A stretch of DNA of 64,000 bases, taken from contig CM077152.1 in assembly GCA_039583875.1 (NCBI GenBank), forward strand, positions 22,109,538 through 22,173,537, given 5' to 3'. Both the position numbers and the translations under genes were made by a program. The DNA comes from Platanthera guangdongensis. Lineage: Eukaryota; Streptophyta; Magnoliopsida; Asparagales; Orchidaceae. This document shows, piece after piece, positions 54,780 to 64,000 of this stretch (position 1 is its first letter; the number at the start of each line of letters is the position of its first letter). The notes under the pieces are model-generated. The model saw only the letters and a program-made list of their open reading frames with translations. It was not told the DNA's origin and did no database searches.

Positions 54780-54908
54780 GCTACACCAAAAAAAACGAGT
54801 TAATTTCAAACAAAACAATGAATTAAGTTCCTTAAATGAGGTCGGACATTCACAAACGACAATTCAAAACTACCGTGTTCACGACCCCTGTCGCCGTGCC
54901 AAATGGTG
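54780..54908 (-). repeat. dispersed repeat DR1, copy 4 (inverted)
   Basis: The minus strand reads CCATTTGGCACGGCGAC, CACGGTAGTTTTGAATTGTC, GTTTGTGAATGTCCGACC, TCATTTAAGGAACTTAATTC. It is the reverse-oriented counterpart of the copies at 19008, 22780 and 47056. Confidence 0.72.
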
Positions 54909-55401
54909 TGTGAGAGTGATAGTGATAGAGTGGTGATGAATGAAGGGGAGTGTCTGTCTTCTCCACAAAATTTCAAATATTGTTTAGGAGAAATGATGAT
55001 GACAATTGATGGTTACTGATGGGTTCCACCTTCATTTATAGGAGAGAAGCTCCTCCATGATCTCCCCCAAAAATGGGTCATGGGTGGCCCACCCCCTCCA
55101 TGAACTCTCATGAGGACGAAATCATGGGGGGTGGGGCCCGCCACTCACCCCATGGGGGAAAACCGCCGCCGGTCGCCGCCGCCGGCCGGCCCGCCGCCCG
55201 CCGACCGGCCCGCCGCCTCCCGCCGCCCGGCCCGCCGCCTCCCGCCTCCCGCCGCCCGGCCGCCGCCGTGGCGGCCCGACGTCGTGGACGACCTCCCCAC
55301 CGTCTGATCGAGGGGAGGCTCTCCTCGCCGTCCGATCAAGACGATAACCACTCACTAACCCCCCACTTTAGTGGTGGGGCCCGCCATGACCCTCCCCTGG
55401 A

Positions 55402-55411
55402 GGCTATAAAA
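55402..55411 (+). promoter_or_regulatory. TATA box of element K LTR
   Basis: CTATAAAAGG about 590 bp upstream of the primer binding site; it defines U3/R. Confidence 0.6.
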
Positions 55412-56077
55412 GGACCCCAGGGGATCTTCATTCTTCACCTTGGATTGCCCGGAGCTTTCTTCTTCTTCAGGTGAGAGCTCTCCTGCCTCCACCCCCGGCG
55501 TCGGCCTCGAGTCGTCGTGAACCACCAGCGGCCGCATATTGCCACCGGCGCTCCACCACCGCGTAGCCAGCAGGAAAACGCCTGAGTCCCCGCAGGAGCC
55601 AAAGGAGGAAGGTGATCGCAGCCAGCAAGGGAACGCAACCAGAAGGGCCAGAGCACCGGGACCGTCCCGCGCATTCCAACATCCAAGCTACTCCCGCGGC
55701 GCAGCCTGTTGCCCCCTGCGAGTCGTAGTCTCTCTCTCTCTCCCCCCAAGCTATAACGGGAGCGACATGTCGCCCCGATTCTCCAAAACACTGTAAACAC
55801 CGAAATCTAGTGGAATTTGATCGGCACAGACCCGATCACGTGGTTTTTTTCCCATTTAAGGGGTTTTTCCACGTCATCACATCTTATATCAACTTTCTAC
55901 TTTCATTGACTGTGTGCGCGCTCGACCGCCTCGTGAGCTAAGACGGTTCGAACAAATCCGGCCCGACCGGGGCATCGAGTTAGTCCGTAACAGTTTGGCG
56001 TCGTCTGTGGGAACACGATTCCCAGCATCCTTTAGAGGTCAAGATCACCAGCCTTGCCACTTCCAAGTTCTGCTTCA

Positions 56078-57440
56078 ATGGCGAAAAGGAGCGCATGCAC
56101 CACTGAAGGATCCGCACTTGGCGGACACATCGAACCAACACGATCTCACTCACTAGTGGACGTGCCACTGACTGCCGAAGTAGCTTTCGCCCCCGTCACC
56201 GCCCTGGATGGGCGCGTCCGCCAAATGTAAGAACAACAAACAGAAATGCTTGCATTACTCCGAAACATGGGAGCACCTCCTGCTCCCCCGATGCCGCCAG
56301 CCCCAGCAAATCCTCCACTACAACCAAGCCCGGAAAGGGTCTAAGAACAGCCCGAGGATTATTCTGACGCCGCCTGCTCCACTTGCCAAACTCAGAGAAG
56401 AGTAAGAGCAGATCATCTTCATCACCATCCCGCCAACGACGTTCGCCCCCCTCCTCTCGAAAGATTTACTCGAGAAGAGATCTGGGAGGTCATCGCTGAG
56501 GAATACCGCCAGGCAGGAGGAAGAAATGCTCACATTTGCCGACCACTCTGCCAAGGCTCTCCTTTGGCGCTACAAATTCTCGACCATCCAATCCCACATG
56601 GGTTCAAGCTCCCGAACATCGAAACGTTCGACGGGACCGACGATCCACTGGAACACATCAACCACTTTACCACCATCATGAGAATTTACAACGCTACAGA
56701 CCAGTTGCTCTGCCAAGTGTTCCCAGCAACACTCAAAGGCCAGGCCCGGACATGGTTCCATTCCCTGAGAACTGGCACCATTACCAACTTCGCGGAGCTG
56801 ACCGGGCAGTTTGCCGACCAGTTTATCGTAAATCGGAGAATTGTTCGCGATCCCTCACACCTTTCAAGTATTCGACAAATGAAGGAGAATCCCTCAAGGA
56901 CTTCTTTCTCCGCTTCACCTATGAGGCACGTCAAATTCTGAGCGTCAACCCCGAACTTCTTAGAGGTGTCTTCCTTGGCGGACTCCGCCCCATCAGCTTC
57001 TATTCAGCACTCATGAGGGAGACCGTGCCCAGTTATCCAGATCTCATTCACCAGGTCGAGGCCCAGATAGCAGCCGACGAGGCTATTGAAGCGCACTGCC
57101 AGCAGTTTGAAGGAAAACAGAAAAGGAAGAAAGAAGAGGAACCAACTCTCACAAGACAAGAAGAACGACGTCGGAGTGAGCGTCGCCACGATAGCCGTCA
57201 ACTTGACCTTCCCAGGAATGGGGGGCAACATCCACTTCAGGAATATACCCCTCTGAATACCACTCGCACTAATGTGATGCATACAATTCAAAATGATCCG
57301 GCATTTCAACGACAAAGAGCACCGCGGCCAAATCCCAAGGCTGACCAGACATGATACTGCGAGTTCCACCGCACAACGGGTCACAACACCGAGGAGTGTG
57401 CCGGGCTAAAAGATGAAATTGAACGTCTTGTCCGCTAGGG
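56078..57440 (+). pseudogene. gypsy (Tat-like) gag pseudogene, element K
   Basis: ATG 56078 (MAKRSACTTEGSALGGHIEP), in-frame TAA stops near 56228 and 56341, then a frame shift region, then LPNIETFDGTDDPLEHI, ATLKGQARTWFHSLR and FADQFI (capsid core). Near 56890 a frameshift passes into GESLKDFFLRFTYEARQIL, FLGGLRP and EAQIAADEAIEAH. After a TGA (57352-57354) the zinc-binding CEFHRTTGHNTEEC and LKDEIERLVR follow, ending at TAG 57437. CxFHxxxGHxTEEC is characteristic of Tat-lineage gag. Inactive. Confidence 0.8.
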
Positions 57441-57819
57441 GCTCCTCGGAAGATTTTTGCAAGGACAAGCACAGATCTCAGCACAAGGAAACGGTGGAGG
57501 AAGGCAGATGGTGGGAAACATAGACCATCGCCAAATCCCCGACGATGGGTACCTAGGCTGGGTGCTCTCCCCGACACAGGATGACCCTCTACAGCACGCA
57601 TGCAGTCTAGAATTTGCGTCGCATCCATTCCTCTGTATTTTTTACTAATGTTGTTTATCGTCAGCATTTTCCATCACCTTATCTTCGTCACTTTAGAACA
57701 GTAAAAGTCACGAGCACATGCTCGCGTAAACCATGTTTATTTCCAAGTACGATATCATATTTGTTTTAAGGTAAAGATGTGCTTACAAACCGAACAAACC
57801 GGTTCTTCACCAACTTTGC

Positions 57820-58044
57820 CCCTCAACGTCATGCCATCGTCAGGGCATGCCCCCCTCGCGATTGCACCCGGATTGAGCACTTACGTTCTTCGGCACCCGG
57901 ATTGAGCACCTACGTTCTCCGACGGTCGGATTGAGTACTTACATTCTCCGAAGTCACTCTTCATGCCATCGTCAGGGCTTGCCCCCTCGCGATTGCAACC
58001 GGATTGAGCACTTACGTTCTCTGACACCCGGATTGAGCACCTAC
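57820..58044. repeat. tandem repeats in 3' region of element K
   Basis: Two units of about 134 bp start ATGCCATCGTCAGGGC and contain a 30-35-bp subrepeat CACCCGGATTGAGCACCTAC; five subrepeats are visible. Confidence 0.85.
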
Positions 58045-58187
58045 TGTTGGGTACATTGGTCTAAATGTACCTGATTTGAAGAAGCCTCACCCAACTCAAT
58101 AATATACATCAAAATGTATTTGATGTGTTTTGAGTTTACTTGTGCAGGCTAAGTATTTGCAGGAAAGAAGAAAAAGTTTCTAAGTCC

Positions 58188-59140
58188 ATGTGTCGACACC
58201 CAGAGGGAAAGTGTCGACACTTAAGAAGACTTGTGTCGACACCCAGGCAAGCAGTGTCGACACTTGGAGTCATTGTGTCGACACCAGGGATGCTGAGTCG
58301 ACACCAGACAGAAAGTGTCGACACAAGGAGCTGTGTCGACACTCAATGAAGAAGAGTGCAGTGAAGCTGTGTCGACACTTAGCAGTTGTGTCGACACCCT
58401 GTGAAACTATGTCTACACTAGAAAGTGTCGACACTTGGAGGCTGTGTCGACACTCAGCAAAAGTCAGCAGAAACTAAGTACAAGTGTCGACACCCAGAAC
58501 AATGTGTCGACACTCAACAGAAGAGTCAACACTTGAAGTAAGTGTCGACACCCAGAACAATGTGTCGACACTTAGCAGAAGAGTCAACACTTGAAGTAAG
58601 TGTCGACACCCAGAATAATGTGTCGACACTCAGCTGAAGACTCAACACTTGAAGAAAGTGTCGACATAAAGAGCTGTGTCGACACTTAGTAAAGATCAGC
58701 AAAGTTCAACAAAAATATTCTAAGTACAAGTGTCGACACTAAGGGAATGTGTCGACACTCAGCCAGAGTCTCGACGGAAGAAGAATGTGTCGACACCCAG
58801 AGCAATGTGTCGACACCCAGCAAGTATCAACACTGAAGACATGTGTCGACACCAAGAAGAAGTGTCGACACTCAGCGAGTTCAACACATGAAGATGTGTC
58901 GACACAAAGGTGTTGTGTCGACACTTAGAAGAATTCAGCAAAATACTGAAGTACAAGTACTTGTGTCGACACTCAATTTCAGTGTCGACACATGAAGAAG
59001 AAGTAGTGTAGAGACATAAAATCTATAACACAAGAAGTTGTGTCGACACCTTGTAGGCTAGTGTCGACACTTAGACAACATGTGTCGACACTTGGTCTAT
59101 AAGTGTCGACACTTAAAGACAGACAGTCTCGACACTTGGA
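58188..59140. repeat. array of >30 GTGTCGACAC palindromes
   Basis: About 32-34 copies of TGTCGACA (most as the full palindrome GTGTCGACAC), spaced 10-50 bp, with spacers such as CCCAGAACAAT, TTAGCAGAAGAG and TCAACACTTGAAG that form higher-order units of about 62 bp (58480-58660). A few decayed copies (GTCTACAC, TCTCGACAC, GTCAACAC) are interspersed. Confidence 0.95.
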
Positions 59141-59268
59141 GACAGTTACAGAATTTTCAAGAACTGACTGGATGACTTGACAGCTGCCATTCCAGCCGGT
59201 CTACAGCACCTGTCAGAGTTGTCAGAATTCAGTTATGAACCAGACCAGCCGGTTACCATGAAAAAGGC

Positions 59269-59279
59269 CTATAAATAGG
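59269..59279 (+). promoter_or_regulatory. TATA box of element L LTR
   Basis: CTATAAATAGG, 130 bp after the last palindrome copy and about 865 bp before the LTR end. Confidence 0.75.
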
Positions 59280-60240
59280 CTTATACAGTCTACAGAAACA
59301 GTGGTTGAAGAGATTGATTGAACACAAGTGCAAGTTCAGATTAAAAGAAGATCTAGCTATCAAGTGAAGATCTAAGAAGTTGGAGAGAGAGAGCTCCATC
59401 CAAGAAATCAGCTGTTGGAACCAGGCTGAGAAGAAGGGTTCAGATTTACTCTGAATCTTAAGTAGTAGAGATCAAGGATCAACTGCAGAAGGAGTCAATC
59501 TTATTGAGTTCTACTTTCAAGAACCTTTGAAGAAAGCTAAGTCAGATTGATTTCAGCTGAGTTCTTCCAAGAACTCATCAAGAAACTCACAACTCATCTC
59601 TCTCTTTTCTCTGAGTTGTTGAGTCACAATTTTGTATTCATTTTATCTTGTAGGATCCTTTGGATCTGAGTCTTATAAGCCTGTAATTATAAAGGCTGAG
59701 TGTAGGGCTTGAGAGCCTGAGTGTAGGAGATTGAAATCTCTGAGTGTAGGCCTTGGTGGCTGAGTGTAGGCCTTGGTGGCTGAGTGTAGGCCTTTGTGGC
59801 TGAGTGTAGGTTTTGTGAAGAAGCTGAGTTGTAGGATCTTGGGCCTGAGGTGTAGGAACCAGTTTTGGGTTCTGAGATAGTGGAGGAGTTTGGCCGAATC
59901 TAGTACACTGCTAGATAGGCGAAGGGAGAAAGTGGATGTACCCAAACCTTGGGGAACCACTATAAAACTGTGTGTCTTCTGTGTGCTGTGGTTTGCTGTG
60001 AATGCTGTGTGATTGCTGTGCAATAGTAGATATAAATCTGTGTTAAAAACTGATTGCTGCCATAAAAAGTCAAAAAGAATTTGGTCACCTATTCACCCCC
60101 CCCCCCCTCTAGGTGTTCAAGTACTATATCTTTCAAGTGGTATCAGAGCCAGGTTACTCAAAAAGGGACATAACTGTCTGAGTAGATCCTGTTGGCAGAT
60201 TCAGTCTAAGTCAATTACAGAATCAAGAAACTCAAGAACC

Positions 60241-62232
60241 ATGTGTTCCACTGAGAATCTCAAGGAATTGGGATTCATGAAGCTACCTATATGTAGGAAA
60301 GAGATCTTTGGGATCTGGAAGGAAAGGGTGAGACTCTTTATGGAAGCCTCAGACCCTAGGATTTATATCACAGTAAAAGAAGGGTCATATGTTCCCATGA
60401 AGGTGTCAGTATTAGATGCAAATCAGAGAACTACAAAGGATTTCTCTGAAATGACAAAGGATGAAATTGTTCTAGCCACCATGGACAAATGGGCTCAGAA
60501 CATCATAGTGAGTGTCATAGATGATGCAACTTTTCAGAATCTAATACACTGTAAGATAACCAAAGAGATGTGGGATACTCTTATTGTGTATATGGAGGGT
60601 TTTGAAGAAGTCAGGCAAGACAAAAAATCCTTGCTCAATCAAGAATATGAAAGTTTTAGATAAGGAAAAGCTGATAGCATAACTGAGTGCTATAAGAAGT
60701 TTTACAGGATTGTGAATGAGCTCATATCCTATGGCAAAGAGTTCAGTAATTATGAACTCAATGATAAGTTTCTAAGGTCCCTAACAAAAGATTGGGACAC
60801 CAAGATCTGTGACATTAGAGAAATGGCTAAGTTAGCAGAAATTCCTCCACCAACACTTTTTGGCAAACTGCTGTCTTATGAGATGCAGTTAATGGTGAGG
60901 AAAGAAGAGGAGAAATCCACAAGAAATGAACACAAGGAAAGAACAGTGGCCTTTAAATCAGAAGCCCCCAGAAAGTATAGAAGTAAGTCACATTCTCCAC
61001 CACCAAAAGCAGTCGTATCTGAGTCAGATGAGTTAGTCAGCAGAAAATCTGAAAGTAGTGAAAGTGATGAGGACTTTGCTGCCTTCACAAGACATTTTCA
61101 GAAATTCTTAAAAAAGAAACAGTGGAGGACAAGGCCATCTACTTCACAGAAAAAAGAAGAATATTATCAGGATAAAAAGTCTTCAAAGAAAGACAGGAAA
61201 AAGACTAAGTCTGGCAAGGCAACTCTTTCAAAAATTGTGTGTTATTGCTGTAATAGACAAGGACATGTCATTGCAGACTGTCCAGAGAAGAGGAAGGAGT
61301 CTAGTGACAAGAAAAGGACTCAATACAAGGACAAGAAGGAGAAGTCTTTTGTTGCCAAAAAGGACAAGGGCCTGTCAGATATCTCTTCATCAGAAACTGA
61401 GTCAGATGCTGAGGCATATATAGGACTGTTTGCTGAGGAAGAAGAAGAAGAGTTCATGCAGATTATGAATTCTATATATGAACAAGAAGACAGTCAGTGC
61501 CAAGTACTGATGGCATTGACTGAAAATGACAAAATCCTGGAGCAGCCAGGACCTAGTAAGGTACAAAGTTCAACTTTAAGTTCAATTTCTTGTGTCAGTA
61601 CAGAATCAGATTCATCATCATCAAATGATGAGAGTGCTTCTGAGTCTGAAGAAGATATTCATCAGTTAATAGATGAATATAAAGTACTGTTGCAAGCTTA
61701 CAAGAAGAGCAAGTCCCTAGCCAAAAGTCAGGCAAAGGAAATTGCAAATCTCAAAGCTGCAGCAACAGATTCTGAGAAATTATTTGATCAAAAGCTTAAT
61801 GAGATAGCCAGACTGAAGCACATAACTGTGATTCAGATGGGAATTATATCATTTAAGAATGATCAAATCAAGAGTCTAGAGATTAATCTTCAGAAGGAGA
61901 AAGACTTAGTTGCTAGGTTTTCTAAACCAAAGTCTGTTTTACCCATAATTGATGAATTTGTTCATCACAAAGGTAAAGCTGGACTGGGATTTACAAGACC
62001 TGCAAGGACTGTTCAGTCCAAGTCTATGTCCAAGGGCAAAGCCCCAACTCTCAACAAGTCTGCTGTGGATAAAACAACAAAGACAGTACCTAAGCAAAGG
62101 TACAATAAGTTTGAGTGTTGGTGCTGTGGCAAGGTAGGCCACTATGCAATGGACTGTTGGCACAATGCTAGTGCCAAAGTGAGTAGCAAACTGCCTGTTG
62201 GAAAGCCAGCAGGTAGCCTTGTCAGGATGTAA
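60241..62232 (+). pseudogene. copia (SIRE-like) gag, element L, one internal stop
   Basis: ATG 60241: MCSTENLKELGFMKLPICRK, FGIWKERVRLFMEASDPRIY, KDEIVLATMDKWAQNII and EMWDTLIVYMEG; a TAA at 60661-60663 after EYESFR; then the same frame goes on with KKFYRIVNELISYGKEFSN, LNDKFLRSLTKDWDTK and LLSYEMQLM. CCHC knuckle 1 CYCCNRQGHVIADC (about 61237-61278); Ser/Glu-rich acidic region; a coiled-coil-like segment (LIDEYKVLLQAYKKSK, QKLNEIARLKHI, 61660-61910); knuckle 2 CWCCGKVGHYAMDC (62116-62157). Stop TAA 62230. About 660 codons, within the range for SIRE gag. Confidence 0.85.
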
Positions 62233-64000
62233 ACTAACAAGTACCAAGGACCCAAGAATTCTTTGGATTTTAAGGTTCATTAATCTGTTTTGCAGGTGAG
62301 TCCAAGTGGTCATGCCCCAATATGGTACTTGGACAGTGGATGTTCCAGACATATGACTGGAACAAGGGAATTACTAAAGGACTACACACCAATAAAGGAT
62401 GGTCTAAAAGTCACCTTTGGTGGTTCTGAAAAAGGAATCATCAAAGGGTTTGGTAACATTTCTAGTAACTTAGTTACCATTACTCAAGTGGCTTATGTTA
62501 AAGGTTTGAAATACAACCTAATTAGTATAAGTAAATTAAGTGATGTAGGATATGACATCTCATTTGTTAAGGATGGTTGTCATATCAAGAGGTTAAATGA
62601 TCAAGAGATCATTTTGACTGGCTATAGAAAAAGGAATGTTTATTGCTTAGACATTATGTGTGAGACCAATGGTTCTCAAGTGTGTCTTGTAGCTGATGAG
62701 AAAGTCTCTCATTGTGTCAAATGGCACAAGAGGCTAGCTCATCTAAATTACAAGACAATTGACAAACTCTTTAGTAAAGAGTTAGTGAGGAATGGTCCTC
62801 AAGTTAAGTGTATTAAAGATGGTATTTGCTCAGCTTGTCAAAAGGGCAAGTAGACTAGATCCACCTTTAGAAGCATAGAAAACAAAGATGCTGTGAGGTG
62901 TTTATACCTCTTGCATATGGATCTCTTTGGTCTAATGCCAGTTCACAGCCTAGGTAGGAAGGTCTATACTTTTGTAGTTGTAGATGACTACTCAAGGTTT
63001 TCCTGGGTGTTCTTTCTTACACAGAAATCTGAAACACCCAATGTCTTCTATAGGTTTGTTAGACAAATTCAGAATGAACTAAATAGTACAGTGGTCAAAA
63101 TAAGAAGTGACCATGGTACTGAGTTTCAGTCTGATAGCATGACAAAACTATGTGAAGACTTTGAGATATTTCAAGAGTTTTCTTCACCTAGAACACCTCA
63201 GCAAAATGGCATTGCTGAAAGGAAGAATAGAACCTTGATTGAGGCTGGTAGGACCCTATTAAGTGATACATCACTACCAGAATACTTCTGGGCTGAAGCA
63301 GTTAATACTACATGTCATGTTATTAATAGGGCTACCATAACTAAAAGCCTCAACAAGACCCCCTATGAGGTTGTAAAAGGTAGGAAACCAAACCTATCCT
63401 ACTTCAGGATCTTTGGTTGTAAGTGATTTATACTTAACAATGGAAAGTCTTACTTGACTAAGTTTGCTGCCAAGTCCCAAGAGGGAATCTTTGTTGGGTA
63501 CAGCAACAATAGTAAGACTTATAGAGTCTACAACTTGACAACACAAGTTGTAGAAGAGACTGTACATGTAGTATTTGATGAAACTAGGCTTATTAACAAT
63601 GAGTTGTCTAGTAGTGTATGCAGCTCCTCAGGTATAACCAAGAAGATGGACAAGCTTACTATAGAAGAAGTACTTACTGCAAGACAGCAAGTAGAAGACA
63701 GTGGTTGTTGTCCAGGGGGAGAACTACATGTACCAATTGCTGATGAAGTTTAAGGAGTACATCATGATGAAGATGTTGAAGAAGCTCAACCTGAAGTCAG
63801 GATGCCTCCAGCCAATAGACATCTAAGAGATCATCCAACTGAGCAAATCATTGGTGATCCAAGACAAGGGGTACAAACAAGGAGCAGAAACCTGAATGCA
63901 GCAATCTACTCCAGTTTCCTATCTCAGGTTGAACCTAAGAAGTTTGAAGAAGCCATCAAAGACCCTCTTTGGATTGAGGCAATGCAAGAAGAACTCAATC
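62233..64000 (+). pseudogene. copia protease-integrase-RT start, element L
   Basis: Continues the gag frame. Protease WYLDSGCSRHMTG (62323-62361), gag-pre-integrase WHKRLAHLNYKTIDKL, CSACQKGK, then TAG 62851. Integrase from about 62893 has HMDLFG, VVVDDYSRFSW, IRSDHGTEF and PQQNGIAERKNRT (the D-D-E positions are present), then NLSYFRIFGCK and TGA 63424. The following frame has AKSQEGIFVGYSNNSKTYRVYN, then TAA 63751, a linker, and QTRSRNLNAAI with the first RT motif DPLWIEAMQEEL at the edge. No frameshift seen in 3.7 kb; nonsense codons are the only lesions. Confidence 0.85.

Larger units (their letters stand above)
54950..58044 (+). mobile_element. Tat-like gypsy element K: 5' LTR, gag and 3' repeat region
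   Basis: The LTR begins somewhere near 54950 (start not fixed), has a TATA box CTATAAAAGG at 55402-55411 and ends before PBS TTTGGCGTCGTCTGTGGGAA (55993-56012; the family usually has TGGCGCCGTCTGTGGGAA). Gag follows to about 57440, then non-coding sequence and, from 57830, a tandem-repeat region like those preceding the 3' LTR of Tat elements. Pol is missing. Element L is inserted at 58045. A very GC-rich CCGCC array lies in U3 (55150-55285). Confidence 0.72.
58045..60135 (+). repeat. 5' LTR of element L with palindrome array
   Basis: U3 holds the GTGTCGACAC array (58188-59140). A TATA box CTATAAATAGG follows at 59269-59279. A second 20-bp repeat CTGAGTGTAGGCCTTGGTGG (about six units, 59697-59815) lies downstream of the TATA, in R/U5. 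Near the end is a C-run (60095-60107). Confidence 0.88.
58045..64000 (+). mobile_element. SIRE/Maximus-like copia element L (5' part; runs off right edge)
   Basis: 5' LTR 58045-60135 (2,091 bp; TGTTGGGTAC...TTTCA), PBS TGGTATCAGAGCC (60138-60150), gag from 60241, protease, integrase and the start of RT at the window end. All coding parts are in one frame but with five or more nonsense codons. The left flank is the 3' repeat region of element K. The long LTR, large gag with coiled-coil and two CCHC knuckles, and gag-pol order are those of the SIRE lineage. Confidence 0.88.

Noticed and set aside
55073..55537. Pro/Arg/Ala-rich open frames
   Set aside because: GC-rich U3 of the element K LTR; frames open on both strands because of CCGCC repeats.
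58140..58956. Frames rich in CVDTxxxxVDT or STxxxCRH on both strands
   Set aside because: They are translations of the GTGTCGACAC array; no start context or conserved protein.
58188..59140. CRISPR-like array
   Set aside because: Regular short palindromes with spacers, but eukaryotic LTR context, irregular spacing, repeated spacers and no cas genes.
1..64000. Integrated plant pararetrovirus or other viral sequence
   Set aside because: Every RT, integrase and gag motif found belongs to copia, gypsy or LINE order; no movement protein or caulimovirid arrangement seen.

Overview
The window is nuclear DNA of a flowering plant. Evidence: a canonical R2R3-MYB gene, a spliced plant-type ABCB transporter gene with GT-AG introns, and a dense nested landscape of Ty1/copia and Ty3/gypsy retrotransposons, LINEs, a SINE-like unit and MITEs. 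No bacterial, organellar or viral segment was recognised. The GC-rich MYB exons would fit a monocot or an early-diverging angiosperm, but this is only a lean.

Host genes are few. (1) An ABCB (MDR/P-glycoprotein, ABCB13/14-like) gene on the minus strand starts at 20740. Six exons are traceable down to 5458, encoding about 427 residues: TM domain 1 and the Walker A of NBD1. Intron 1 is 11.6 kb and full of retroelements. The remaining two thirds of the protein are absent from 1-5457, which is filled by copia remnants, so the gene is either broken or continues through a further TE-filled intron beyond the left edge. (2) An intact single-exon ORF of 212 codons (36478-35840, minus) of unknown function has a TATA box upstream. 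(3) A two-exon R2R3-MYB gene (50020-50733, plus) has a subgroup-4 R2R3 domain and an EAR-type LNLE motif and is predicted to be a transcriptional repressor.

Layout. 1-5.05 kb: three overlapping or nested copia remnants (minus). 5.4-20.7 kb: ABCB gene; intron 3 holds a candidate Pol III small-RNA unit, a SINE-like unit and a tandem duplication; intron 1 holds a scrambled copia element, a second copia LTR-gag piece, a small LTR element and a 725-bp solo LTR. 21.9-25.6 kb: RTE-like LINE tail, a 997-bp TIR element carrying a gene-like 5' UTR segment, and an L1-like LINE. 25.6-32.95 kb: a complete but mutated Tnt1/Tork-like copia element inserted in that LINE. It has an aberrant right end (an inverted U5 terminus) yet is flanked by a perfect target-site duplication, and it has itself been hit by a 1,229-bp solo LTR. 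33-36.8 kb: MITEs and the orphan gene. 37.8-48.6 kb: gypsy territory, with a minisatellite-rich LTR split by a gag-only element with 2.25-kb LTRs that was in turn hit by a 1,067-bp solo LTR, plus a truncated relative of that solo LTR. 50-54.1 kb: MYB gene and three hairpin MITEs. 54.9-58.0 kb: 5' LTR and gag of a Tat-like gypsy element. 58.0-64 kb: a SIRE-like copia element whose LTR carries more than 30 copies of the palindrome GTGTCGACAC; it runs off the right edge.

Nesting gives relative ages: each inserted element, defined by its TSD, is younger than its host. None of the retroelement coding regions is free of stops, frameshifts or deletions. All gene names are by motif recognition from reading the sequence; no database search was possible.
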